Source: Gordionus sp. m RMFG-2023
Taxonomy: Eukaryota; Nematomorpha; Gordioida; Chordodea; Parachordodidae
Direction of reading: 5' to 3'
NCBI RefSeq assembly: GCF_954871325.1
Contig: NC_088779.1
Coordinates: 13,208,846-13,272,845 of the forward strand
DNA: 64,000 nucleotides
Shown: positions 46,982 through 59,900 of the stretch, piece after piece
How positions within the stretch are numbered: the stretch's first letter is position 1
Layout: each line of letters starts with the position of its first letter
Program-made: the position numbers and the translations under genes
The notes under the pieces: model-generated
Database searches by the model: none
The model's input: only the letters and a program-made list of their open reading frames with translations
Told to the model about the DNA's origin: nothing

Positions 46982-49900
46982 TCTCCCCCCTTACAAACGA
47001 CCGAACTGCCCTCTGTTGTTTACTGCTGCATTATTCCCGGCCATTTATTTCACTATGGTAGTAGTTTTCAGTGGACCACTTGATCTTTACAATATTTTCA
47101 TAATCTTTCTTTCGTTTTCTATAAGTTAACGGGATAAATCAAAAAAATATGAACCATAACCCTAAAACTCGAAATAATCTAATTTTTTTTTGAAAACCCA
47201 GAGGTACAACGAATTTGATAAAACAAATCTTATTATAAAATAGTTTAAATACATACTTTCTTCCTTTCAAAATCTGATCCACGTTTTCATTTACAGACCT
47301 GATTAAATATAAAAAAAATTTTCAAAATATGATCCACAATGTTATTCCCAGACCCTTATTCTTATTCAACTTTAAAAAAAAGGTAAACAATCCTCAATTC
47401 CTAACGCTTTATATGATCAAATACGCTTACCTTAAATCATTTTATAAATCTTATTATTATTTTTCCTTTTTTTACAAAAAAAAACTAATAAAACGACTCC
47501 TACTTCCTTCTGTTTTCTTGACCTGTAAACCGTTAAAATTTTACTAACTTTCCCCCACTACATTTACAAACAAAAATACGATACATGTTTTTGAATACAC
47601 AATTTTATTTTCTTTCATCACTCGGGTCTTAGATTTCGTTACGTTTCTATAAAAATAAATCCTTTAATAAAATAAGAACGATATAACAATTTATGAAATA
47701 AGATACATATTTCGACTATTAGATTAAATTAATTTGCGAAAATACATCTTTTCATAAAAAATGACTTAGATAATCAGAATCACTTTTAGACCATAGTTTT
47801 CTTATTTATTTAGTCCACCTGGTTGAGACAATATATATTGGAGAATAAAAAATTTAATTTAAAAAGGTATATATATTCATATAAAAAATAATAATTATGA
47901 AAAGATAACATATACCATATTATTCTTTTTTCATTCTGGAGAAGAGGACGTTGATTTTTCAATGACCTTGAAAAAATTTAAAAACCGGGTCATTCACTAC
48001 CCTTTTATCTCCGTCCTCCACCTCAGGACCTCAACCGCCCTAGTTCGATTCCCCTCCTTAGCTGGTCAGCTTTCCTGACCCCCATTCCCCCATCCGGGAT
48101 ACACATTTTTTTGACCACCACTCCCGATTCCCATTTATTTTCACTTCCATACAACCTTGCCCACACTGTGTGACCTATCTCAAACTTTCCACCATTTTCC
48201 TGTTCAATTTTTTCCTCTTCCTTCTCATTTCCTGGCCTCAACGCATTCAAACCAATTCGCGTTCTCCGCCCCAATAACGTCTGACGGCGACAACTCCGCC
48301 CCTTTGCGGCTATTATTATAAGCCACCAATATCCATATCTTACCCTCTCCAAATTTGGCCTTCCTCAACCAACTTTTTACCACTCCCAACATTCTCTCAG
48401 CCTGCCCATTCGAGCTCGATTGATAAGGTGGCGCATGTTTCGCCCCACTCTCCAAACAAAATCTCCCGAACCCTTCACTACTAATGGCCGGACTTTCAGC
48501 GGACACGATTACCTTGGCCACTCCAAACTTTGCCCATAATTTTTCAATTTTCTGACCACAGTTTTCGTTGTCAATCTATACCCACAATCTCAAACTCCCC
48601 ATTTGGAGTATGCAACTCACAAGGAAATACTCTTTACTATCAAATTCAAAGAAGTCCACGTGTATTCTCTATCAGGACCCCGATGCTTTCGGTCATATAC
48701 TTTTTTTATATCCTCGTTGGTATACTGGCCCAGGTATTACTCACTACACATTTCTTAGCCAGCCTCTCAATTTCTTCATTCATCTCAGGCCACCACACAT
48801 ACTCGTGACCTCTTTGGTTCATCCTTTCCACTCTCTGATGCCCAGCATGCAACAATACCATTACAGCTTCTCTCAGCCTATTAGGTACCACCGCTCTATT
48901 TACCCGCATTACACAATCATCCAATACTGTTAATTCCTTTCCCACACTTTTATACCCTTTATTTCCATCTCGCCAAGGCCTATGCCCCATTATGCATTCC
49001 TTTACTCGACTCAACTCTCTTCTTTCATCGTCGCAGCGCGAATTTCTTCCCAGCTCACAGAACCGCGTATCAAAATTTTGGACATTGCTCTCACCATAGC
49101 CATCTCCATCTTTTCCACCACCATCACACCTTTGTCCTCAATATCTTCTGTTTCACATCTCGACATAATGTCCGGCAAATAATTCTCTCGTCCACTTCGA
49201 TATTTTAACGTCAAATCAAACTTCATACTAATAACAACCACCTCTATAACTTCAGAGACATCATCAACTCCTTGTTATCTTTTTTATATATGATCCGTAT
49301 ACACCACAAACCGCCGCCCAATCAAATATTCTCTACATTTGGTCAGCCCAAAAATCACTGCCAAGATTACTGAATACCTCGTTTCCGCATCCCGAACTAC
49401 TCTGGAGAAGAACAATACCGGTCTCTTTTCCATCTATCACATGTAACATCCCCTCCTATTCCTTTACTCGACCCTCCAACTCGTTATTGAAACATACAGA
49501 ATTTGGCTCCTCCCCAATTTCCCTCTTCAGACCAACAAACGAGGCATCTTACTCATCTCCCCACTCAAATCTTACCCCCTTTTTCAATAACCTGTACAAC
49601 AGCGATGCCACTTCGGCAAAATTCTCAACAAATCGATGCTAGTAATTTACCATCCCTACAAAGGAATCTCCGCTTTACAAGACAGCTTCATCATATTTTC
49701 AATTCCAACAATATTTTTATCCAGTGGCCGCACTTCACTCCATTTATTCAATGCCCTAAATACACAACCTCCTTTACTCCCAGTATACTTTTCTCTCTAC
49801 TCGCTATCAATTCCTTCTCTCGGATTCTCTGAAATACCTCCTCCAACTTTCGATTGTGCTGCTCCGGCGTGACCCCTGTTACCAACCCATCATCCATATA

Positions 49901-52154
49901 ATAAAATACTACCCCTAATCCCTTAAATACTGCCGCCATCTCCGCCTAAATATTGGCGCAGAAACGATCAACCCAAACGGCAGCCTCCGAAAGGCGAACA
50001 ACCCTTTTGGCGTAGTTATAGTCAACAATTTCCGTATCTCCTTTCTCACCCGCAATTGCAAATATGCATTCTAAAAATCCACTTTCGTAAAATATCTGCC
50101 CCCTTTCAAATTAGCCTATATTTTCTCTATCCTAGGTAACGGATATTTCACTTTAACTAACCATGGATTTAACGTTAGCCGGAAATCCGCACACAACAGC
50201 AACTTTCCTGGCCTTCTTCACTGGTACCAAAGACGTCGCCAACTTGCTGCACTCAACCGGGCCCACTATGCCCTCCTTTACCCAGCTATCTCGCTCTACC
50301 TCCTGCCTCCATTCAAAAGGCTCTCGACGCATAGCGCAATATTTTGGCACACATCCATCCTTCATCCTTATTTCCACTTCATAATCTCTCAAACAACCCT
50401 AATCCTCACTTAAAATCTCATTATATTCCTTTACCAATCTCTCTACTTCCTTTTGTACACATTCCAATTCCCCTCCTATCCTTTCAGTCTCCTTCCTTTC
50501 CTTGTTCTTGCATCTTCTCGCACTGTAATTCTCCATTTCCCACACCTTAAACTTGTGATCTTGCAATCTCCTTTCTCATCATCGACATCCCCTTTTCCAT
50601 TTTACCCTTTGACTTTCCCTCACAGCATCAACACGATCTTTCATTGTAATTCTCACACTTTCTCCCCAATATAGAGACTCATCTTCATTCATCTCTATGT
50701 TATCCCTTCCATCCACTCCGCCGTACATCTCGGCGCTATTCCTTCCATTCATCTATCACTGTTTTTTATGATCACATCTCTATCTTTGCCATCTATCGGT
50801 ACAAACACATTCCATCTCGCAAATACCCCCCCCCCCCAAAATCGTAAGCCGGACCCACTCTCTTGATCCAATCCAACCCCAACACTGTTTCTACCCTCCG
50901 ATCCATTATCCACAGATCCAGCACTTGTAGCTCCCCCATATACAGATCCCCAATTTTTACTCGGCCCATGACCTTTATCTCCGATCCATCAAACTGTTTC
51001 ACACATATCTCCATTCTGCTAATAACTTAGGATATTCCTCATATTTCATCACCCATATCGCCGCCCCCGTATCAAACAACATTGATACTACCTTACCATT
51101 TAGATTAAACCATACCCTCGGACAGGGATCATACACAAAACTCCCTTCTCCTTGCAACATCCGTATTTCACTTTTCTATTTCCCTACTCTCATGCTTACT
51201 TCGTTTCGTTCCCATCTCCCGGCCTGCATTCTCTTTGCCCTGCCAACTAGAGTCACCTCTTTTCACAATCCCTCGCTCAATGCTCTTCCTTTCGGAATTT
51301 AAAACACACAATTTCACTCTCATTAACTAGCTGCACCTCAGCCTTCGTTTCCAATTTCTACCATTTTCACACTAATGGCGCTCGATACTTCTTCCCTCTG
51401 CGGAAACTTCCTCTCGTATTGACATTTCCCACATTACAATTTTCCTCCCTATGCCCAAATCTACCACTCCAGAGAATCTAACTCTGTCCTGCTTACTGGG
51501 ACAAAACGCCGAAATGTGTCCACTGTGGCTACACTCAAAACATTTAATAACCTGAAAGTTAATCCCTATGTGAACTTTTACACCACATTTAAAACACACA
51601 ATATTTCTATCCTTCGGACCTTCTCTCCTAAACGACCGTGTCAATTCTCTATGACCTCTTTATATTCCCATTCCTCCACCTCAACCTCCTTTTCCATCCT
51701 CGCTCAATTTTAAATTCTCATTACTCACCCATACTTGCAACATCTCCTGCACAGGCAACAGGTAACCCTAACATACCTATCCTCTTTCACCGTTGTGTCC
51801 TACACTCAACAACGTCTGCCCACGTATTTTAATACTCCTATTCCGGCGCTCTCTCCTATCTCTCAACCAAATAAGAGATATCACTACTACTCCCAGTATA
51901 TTATAAGTACTTCAACATATTTAATTAATTTAAAACCCTAACTAACAAAATAATTAAAATGATTGGAAATTTTTTTTACCTTATTTTATCTCTAAATTAA
52001 TTAATCTTTACAAATATTCTAACAAAAATAAAATCTCTCAAAATATTACCTACAAAAAGAATATAAGTAACTTAACTATAATTAACTATTTGCAACGTTA
52101 AACAATATGATTAAAATTAATAAAATGAATACCGAAATAATACAACAGTACATA

Positions 52155-52597
52155 CATCGGGCCTAATTTTTCAAGCCCGGCCCAGCCCGAAATTTTGTTT
52201 AAAAGCCGGCTCGGCCCGAACTTAAATTTTTTTAAAAAGTTTTGCCAGCCCGGCCCGGCCCGAAATTTATTTTAAAAAATTTACCGGCCCGGCCAAGCCC
52301 GAATTTATTTAAATATAGAAATTAATTTTTATAATTACTTAAAATAAAAGACAAATGTTATATAGCGTTTAGTTTCGATAAATTAAATCAAAAATTTTTA
52401 TTTTACATAAAAAATTCAACATAAAATTGATAAATTTAGATATATTTAATAAAATTTCCAAGGTCCGACCCGATCTGGCCCGAAATTTTTTTAAAAATAT
52501 TAGGCCCGGCCCGGCTTGAACCCGATTATTTTAAATCGAATTAGGCCCGAGCCCAGCTCGAACGGGTTTCGGGCTAGGCCTAACTTTGCAGATCTCT
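52155..52597. mobile_element. GGCCC-rich MITE, copy B
   Basis: A 443-bp insertion within the leader of the gypsy-type fossil, flanked by a perfect 8-bp duplication AGTACATA (52147-52154 and 52598-52605). It begins CATCGGGCCTAAT and ends TTTGCAGATCTCT, like copy A. The 8-bp duplication points to hAT-mediated movement, although the two ends are not good inverted repeats at the extreme tips. Confidence 0.8.
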
Positions 52598-52662
52598 AGT
52601 ACATAACACCCTTTTTAGCAACGCTGTAACCCACTTTACAATTTTTTACAATCACTATTAAT

Positions 52663-52795
52663 AACCACGGTACTCTACCGAATTTCCACAAAAAAAAATA
52701 CTCCACAGAACCACTGTGTCTTTAACACAACCACGGTACTCCACCGAATTTCCACAAAAAAATACTCCACAGAACCCTTGTGCCTTTAACAAATA
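52663..52795 (+). repeat. Tandem 66-bp repeat in the LTR element leader
   Basis: Two units starting AACCACGGTACT at 52663 and 52729, about 95% alike, followed by a degenerate partial third unit. It lies in the untranslated leader of the gypsy-type fossil. Confidence 0.75.
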
Positions 52796-52945
52796 TACAA
52801 TTGAATACCACAGTTAACCCATTGTGCCCTTAACAAACGTTAAGTTTTTTTTTAACCTAAAAAAATATAAATATAAAAACTTACTATTTAGGTCACGGCA
52901 CCAATTATTGCAGTTATGCTGCTGAAATTTATTTTTCTTCACACA

Positions 52946-53231
52946 AACAGTTCGGGTAAAATGATTTTATTAAATTCAAAATAAAAACAATAATAATGAA
53001 TAATCTGCCGAAAACGGCCTTTTATACGTTATAATATGAGAAATAAAAAATAATTCTTACAAATACAAATAACATGACTCATCATGAGTCTTTCAATCCA
53101 AAGCCAAACCAATGCGCCAATGTTAACAAACTAAATTATTGCGCGTGATAAAAAATAAATATAATGAATTTACAAACAAAAACATATATACCAAAATGAT
53201 ATATAAAATAAAACGCCACTCATGAATGACA
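52946..53231 (-). repeat. 5' LTR of the gypsy-type fossil
   Basis: 286 bp, direct repeat of 46709-46981, differing by a handful of substitutions and short indels. It lies next to the primer-site-like stretch. Confidence 0.88.
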
Positions 53232-53583
53232 CTTTCTACTTCGTTTATTTTTAAATGATGTGTAGTATTTCTACTATTTCTTTAAATAATCGATATTCTG
53301 AATTTTATAAGAATATTAATTATTTGTCATAAAAAGTTTTTAATGATTGTTTTATCAATTTAAAATTTATATAAATTAGATAATATGGCGCTAATTATTT
53401 AAAATCTAGACTTTTTATTGGTTATCAGATCAGAAGGGAATTGAATTTTTTTAGGCATAATACATGATGATTTTATCTAAAAATTTTCAAAACATGATTT
53501 TTAAATGAGGGAAATTTGCGGGGGTTTTGAGGGTATATTTCATAATTCCATGTGGTAGAATTGAGGTAGTTGAGTGTGGTAGA
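53232..53583. other. AT-rich spacer
   Basis: No gene or element recognised between the LTR fossil and the next hAT MITE, apart from the target copy at 53576-53583. Confidence 0.4.
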
Positions 53584-54162
53584 CAGCGTCTACATGTCAG
53601 GATTTTCACTGGATGCAAACCCCCTTCGAAAACCTTTACCTACCCCCCTAAAAAATCCCGCCACCTTCGGCGGCGATATTTCCCCATTATTATTTTCACC
53701 TTTTTAATTATAATGATACTCTTTTCAGAGAATTTATAAAGGATAACTTAAATTAATCTATCTCTACTACCAACTATCGATATTTTGTGAATATAAAGGA
53801 TTTCTTTTTTAGATAATAAATTTCAATTAAATCCTCCATTATTTACAATGAATTCATTATTATAACATGAGCTTGCTGAAATATCTAAACCTTTTAAATG
53901 TAATTTTAAAGGATAGCAGAAAGTTTTATTTGGAAAACAATGTGTATGATTGTTTGCAATATATAGATTTGGTCGATGAATTGTATTATAATAGTTCTAT
54001 AATAAAATTATTAATTTTTACAGCAATAAATTTTGTCCTATTTTGTCTCAAAATTCAATAGATAACCCCCTAAAAATTTATCCTACCCCCATTAAAGCCG
54101 CCTACCCCCTCCAAAAAATTGGATGCAAACTGTTCCTACCCCTCCCGCTCATGTAGACGCTG
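53584..54162. mobile_element. Non-autonomous hAT element
   Basis: 579 bp with inverted ends CAGCGTCTACATG / CATGTAGACGCTG and a perfect 8-bp target duplication GTGGTAGA (53576-53583 and 54163-54170). Subterminal C-rich ACCCCCT/CTACCC blocks occur at both ends. Short frames inside are AT-rich and unlike any transposase. Confidence 0.9.
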
Positions 54163-54744
54163 GTGGTAGATTTCGACTTTTTAAAAAAATTGTGGTACCT
54201 TACTAGTCAATTTAATACTTTAGCATGGTTACAACATACAATAAAAATAAATTATTCCTATATAAATAAAATATTGAATAATATGAATTATATTTATTCT
54301 AAGGTAGAAAATAGGCTAATAAATTAAAATATTATTCGTAAATCACGGATTTTATGTAAATTTAAATTAATTTATTAAAAATTAATAAAACAAAATATTT
54401 CGGGTACTTAGGAATTTAACCTATCATTATTTATTTAAATTTACTTGATAAATTAATTTAAATTTACAATGAAATCTTTTATGAATAATAATTATCATTG
54501 TAATATCTTTAATCATATCAAATTCAATATTTTTATTGAATTAAATTTACATTCAATATATTAGTGTTTAACGGCTTTATTTTTTAAAACGGTTAACCCA
54601 ATATTTTAGCCAATCTGGAGATTTTGCTCATAGGTGACAGAAAGATTTGGGTATCTAATAACGAAATCTAGAGGCTTGTGTAATTGGTTAAAATCTTAAT
54701 TTAAAATAGGCTAAATTGAGCCGTTTAACAACACTTGCTTTTAT
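54163..54744. other. AT-rich spacer, nothing recognised
   Basis: Only the flanking target copies of the two neighbouring hAT elements are identifiable. Confidence 0.4.
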
Positions 54745-56132
54745 CAGTGTTGTTAAAATAGCGCGCTACATTTTTCAGTAGCGGTAGCTTTAGCTGGCTA
54801 CTTTTTTTTAGAAAATAGCGATAGAGGTAGCTCGCTTCGCTACTTTCAATTTTACATAATAAATACAATCTAAAAATTATTAAAATATATTTTTTATTAA
54901 ATCAAAAATTATAATCCTTTTATTTTATTTAGTTTTGAAATTGAAATTTATATTAAAATATACATTATAAATCTAGTTAGCATTATAAATCTAGTTATTA
55001 AAAATGTGTGAGATTGTTGAAGATAGTGAAATTTCTTTGGAAAATGAGAAAAATCTAGATTATCCTTTCCCAAAATTCAAAAAATACTTTAATCTTGAAG
55101 AAAAAATTACTACTGGATATCGGTTTCGATGCAAGAAAATTTTGCCAACCACTTGTAGAGTCTATGCTAAAAGGCATTAAGAAAAGGTCAAAACTTTATT
55201 TTTATTTTCTATTATACAATTGTATAAAATGAATGATTTATTGCTTGATTAGCCATAATTTAAATTGGCTTAATTTACAACTCAATCTATAATATTAGTC
55301 TATAATATTAATACAAAATTCAAAATTTCTTTATTTACCATAATTTAATGCTATTTTAATATTTTTTTATAAGTGAATCTAAATCTCAGATAAATTTAAA
55401 TTTTGAAAATTAAAAAGGTATTCTTCTTTTTGTATAAAAATACAATCGCTTTATATAAATTAGATTTCCAGATCTGTATGATGATGATAATGTAATATCT
55501 GCTATCGTTCATCCTAGTTTCAAGTTAAATTGGCTATACATTAATTTGACTGAATCTAAATGGCAACTTGATAGGCTGATGGTAACATTAAAAAATGCCT
55601 TGCCTAACCACGATACTAATACTATAGCAAGATCAAAACCGCGGCCTTCCATAGACGATTTTTTTATAATAAATAATATTATTGAACCTCTAGATTATTT
55701 TTTTAAATCTAAAAATACTCATTTAAATATCTTTGATGATTTTTTTCATATAAAAAGTGTGTTTATTAAATTTAATACTGCGTTTTCCTCAAGTGCTAGT
55801 GCTGAACGATTATTTGGCAAAGCTTATACTTTCTGATCGTCGCTCTAGACTTGGGGATGACAGTACAGAATGTTATTATTATAAAGTGCAATATTAAATA
55901 AATTATATATATATATATGTAACAAATTATAGTCATGTTTTTATACCAATATTTTATTTGTGGAAATAAAGAAATGTAAAAAAATTTAAAAAAAAATCAA
56001 AATAGCGTAAAAAGTAACTAATAGCGTGCTACTCATTTGAAAACGATAGCGATAGTGATAGCGCGCTATTTTTTTTATAAAATAGCGGTAGCGATAGCCC
56101 GCTACTTTTAAAAGTAGCGTTTAACAACACTG
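54745..56132 (+). mobile_element. Internally deleted hAT transposon
   Basis: 1388 bp with ends CAGTGTTGTTAAA / TTTAACAACACTG and a perfect 8-bp target duplication GCTTTTAT (54737-54744 and 56133-56140). Subterminal repeats of TAGCG(G/A)TAGC and TAGCGCGCTA cluster at both ends, as expected of hAT transposase-binding regions. It keeps an N-terminal and a C-terminal coding remnant but lacks the catalytic middle, so it is a deletion derivative. Confidence 0.92.
55004..55836 (+). pseudogene. hAT transposase remnants (N- and C-terminal)
   Basis: 55004-55180 encodes an acidic start followed by FPKFKKYFNLEEK and YRFRCKKILPTTCRVY, reminiscent of a BED-type finger region. 55546-55836 encodes DDFFHIKSVFIKFNTAFSSS, then ASAERLFGKAYTF, the hAT dimerisation motif (usually SAERLFSxAG). 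The RNase H-like catalytic core between them is missing. Confidence 0.75.
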
Positions 56133-56140
56133 GCTTTTAT

Positions 56141-56929
56141 ATATAAGAAGAGTTAATGAATATTTTTTTCTAAGATCCGATAGATCTGGCTGGGGAATTA
56201 AAATTTTATAGAATCTGGCACTGGTAAAAAAAATTAGATCTAGTATATCTACAAAATTATATTTCTTTTATTATATGCATTTAAAAAAAAGAAATAACTA
56301 AACGATAAAGATGCAACATTGATATATATGATTTTATTTTTGCTATATACTTTTATTTTCATATATTTATAAAGATATAAAAAAACATTATATAGAATAT
56401 TTAATTATAAAATAATACATAAAACGTTTGATATAAATCCATTTTTATGTACAATAAAATATTTTTTTGAGAAATTTGATGAGCAAATTAAATACATTTA
56501 AAAAACATAACAAAAGTTTTTGTCCATAAATTAATCATAAAGGAATGTCGATTTGGCTGTTAAAAATATTTTTAGCGTTAATTTCATATAAAAGCTTCTT
56601 ACCAAACCTATAAAAATTGAGCGATACTTTATCATTATTTTATTTTTTAAAAAAATCCTGCATAAAATGTAACGAGTATATTCTTGAGTGTTTCATTGAC
56701 TAGAAAAAGTTGACATTTTATAAATAATTTGAAACAAAAAGGGATCGTTTTATTTTTATTTTAATTAAATTGGTTTTCTTAATAACTTTTAAATGTTAAA
56801 AAATAATTGTCAGGCAGTTAGTTAATCATATTTTTCATCCTCGCGACGATTTTCTTTTAAGCGAAATTATTTTAAATAATTTTTTATTTGAATTAATACA
56901 ATTATCACAATTCATTCCTGATTTTTATT
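56141..56929. other. AT-rich 3' flank of the sulfatase gene
   Basis: No further exon or element was recognised. On the minus strand this is downstream of the sulfatase stop codon and should hold its 3' untranslated region; AATAAA motifs are abundant and not diagnostic. Confidence 0.4.
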
Positions 56930-59900
56930 TCATTGTTTGCAATGACACCAGGGAGGATTGCAGCAAGGTTGTAACCATGGTTTCCATATAGTATTTTTGG
57001 CTGAAAATTGGCTAGGAACCGGCACAATACTTTTTTTGTGATCTTTGATAGCTCTTTCAACCTTTCCCAATACCTCGTAATACTCGAGAGACAATGTCTT
57101 GCGCTCATTTTCTTTATCTTTATTATTTACCTTTAAATGTAAAAAAATATTTGAGTCAAGAATTACATTATTATTATTCTAAGACTAGATGGGGCATATA
57201 AAGGAATCCCGGAAAATAATTCCCCGGAAAAAAAATCCCGAAAAAAAAATTCCCGGAAAATAAATCCCCGAAAAAAAAATCCCCGGAAATTAATTCCCCG
57301 GGAAAAAATCCCCAGGAAAATAATTCCCCGGAAAAAAAATACCCGGAAAATAATTCCCCGGAAAAAAATTCCCCAGAAAATAATTCCCAGGTAAATAATT
57401 CACCGGAAAAAAAATCCCCGGAATAAAATCCCCCTGGAAAATAATTCCCCGGAAAAAATTTCCCCACTATATATTGAATTGCTACATTGCTAAACTGCTT
57501 TGCTAAAAAGCAATCAATAAATTGTCTCCCGATTCCAGAAAAAGACTTCCGGAAGAGAGTATCAAGAGGACACTTAGAAATCGCAAAATAAAAAGGTTTC
57601 CTCCTATTCCGGCCACATTGGAAGAATTAAGCATTTCAGGTTAAATCATATTTATCTATAAATAACTTTTAATTGGAAATATCTTTTAATATTAGAGGAG
57701 TGGGCTACAACCGGATCTCCCACAAATGAGAGATTTCTTTTGCATGATAATGGCGGAGATTCTAATGAACGGATAATTATATTTGCCACCGATTATATGC
57801 TTAAAATGCTAGCCGAAACGAAAACTTGGTATATAGACGGGAATTTTAAATTGGCTCCTCATTTATTTTTGCAGCTATATGTAATTAGAATACCCTTTAA
57901 AACACTGTTTATAACAGCGGCATATTTCTTGTTACAAAGAAAAACGTATACAACATATGAAGAAATTTTTAAGATTTTACTCGAAAAAGCCCAAGAACGG
58001 AATTTAGTCATAGATCCGATAACAATTTTTATGGATTTTGAAAAGGCTGCAATCAATGCCGTCGAAAATACTCTAGGTTTCTTTTTACGATTTAATTACA
58101 TCTATATACTATCTAGATATGCTAGGACCTTGATTTTAAAATGTATTTTGGACCGTGGAACTTGAAATTTTTTTTAATTCTAATTTCCCTTTTCTGTTGT
58201 TTTTAAGAATATTTTAAACGATTTTTTTATGAGTGTAGGATGAACGAACCCATTTCTAGTAACACTGTGTGACAAATTTTGACTTGATTTTTTGGGAGAA
58301 AATAAAATAAACATGTTTTAAGACAGTAAATTCTTAGAAAATAATTCTTCAGAATTAATTTTATCAAAATTTTTAAATATTTTATTTGAGAATTATTATT
58401 TCGTTGGTTTATTTATAGGGAATTTTTTCTCCTAATTTATTAATTTTGTAATTTTAATTATCTTATAAACGGAGATTTTTTTTCCGAGGAATTATTTTTC
58501 TAGATTCTTTTTTAATATAGCTTACATTTAATATATTTATTGTGGCTTTCGTTCTCTTCGCTACACTGCACAAGGTATGATTCCCAAACAATTTATTTTA
58601 AATGAAATAGTTACATTTCTCATATTTAAATAAATATATTATGCTAAGCTAACCTATCTCATATTTTATTTTTAATAAACCTTTTATCGGTCTGTTGTCT
58701 CACCCCCTCCTTCATTATTATATAGGATTTAACTTGTAATATACAATAAACTTATTGAATTTAAAACAAATTAAACAATAACTTAAAATTTATCGAATTT
58801 AAAAACATTTAATGGTAAATCTAAATATATTTCCGCGAATATGAAGTTGATGATTTATTTTCAAAAAAGATAGTCCAGCAGTAGTCCGCCAACATATTTA
58901 TACGATTCTTGCCGGGAATTTAAATTGAAAACTTAAGACCCCCAAAACGAAATTCTTTACCATTTTTCTCAAAAAGCAATCGATAAAAAATTATAAAAAT
59001 TAATAAATTTATAAGGAAATATAAGTCTAACACTATCACCAATTTTCAGGGATTTTCATTTGATACTTTTTAAAATATATCCGTATAAAGACCTAAATTT
59101 TACCATTTTTGAGATTTCGAAAAGTTGCCTTTATACGATAATATTTTTAAAACTTGACGTGAAGGGAAAACTTAGAAAACGAATTCTAACTCAATGTCAA
59201 ATTCTGCACCAAAACTTGTTTTTATTTATTTTTTCTCCCATTTTTCTTGTCACACAGTGTAATTAATAAAAATTGATAAAGACATAATAATCTATATTTT
59301 TTCAACTTTTAGGTAGAGATATCAACATCCAAGGATGTTTTTATCATCTAACTCAATCAACTCATAGAAAGATTCAGGAATTGGGGTTAGAATCATCATA
59401 TCGGAATGATCCAGTGTTATGCTTATTTGCAGCTATGATCGATGGATTAGCATTCTTACCTATACACGATGTCAAACGAGGTATGGAGTATTTAAAAACC
59501 ATTGTATCGGATGAATACAAAGAATTATTGTTTTATTTTGATAAAAATTATGTGAATGGAGAATTGAGACATGGGAAAAACTCTCAAAGGCAAGTAGAGC
59601 CATTGTTCCCACCAGAAACATGGAATGTGTTCAATGTTACGATTGCTGGGGAAAATCGAACAAACTGTGAAGGATGGAATAACCGATTTAAGCATATTGT
59701 AGGCAACAAAAAACCGAAGATATGGGAACTACTCGAAAAAATAAGGATGGAAATAGCGGTTGATATGGGAAAAATCGGCCAATGGAATATTGGGACATAC
59801 ACTCCCAAAAAAAATCGTATTTATGCAACGAAACAAACTATTTTAAAAAATTTATGCATTGATTATTTAGAAGAGAGAAGGGACTTGCCCAATTTTCTCT

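Larger units (their letters stand above)
46709..53231 (-). mobile_element. Ty3/gypsy-type LTR retrotransposon fossil
   Basis: A minus-strand LTR element. The two LTRs (46709-46981 and 52946-53231) are closely similar with a few substitutions and small indels. A purine tract (AAGGGGGGAGA on the minus strand) abuts the 3' LTR, and a TTGGTGCCGTGACC stretch lies just inside the 5' LTR. Coding remnants run in the usual order: gag zinc knuckles (about 51370-51650), protease (about 50790-51150), reverse transcriptase and RNase H (about 49300-50400, including FYYMDDGLVTG), and integrase (about 48000-49010, including the HHCC-type region and SSNGQAERMLGVVKSWL). It is broken in many places. No target duplication was evident. 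LTR divergence suggests moderate age. No envelope region was seen. Confidence 0.88.

Noticed and set aside
48530-51941. Many plus-strand open frames rich in S, P, L and F
   Set aside because: They are antisense shadows of the minus-strand gypsy-type fossil, whose frames carry recognisable retroelement domains.
56905-57108. Minus-strand frame starting MSARHCLSS
   Set aside because: It is the wrong frame of the last sulfatase exon. The neighbouring frame gives the clear STS match.
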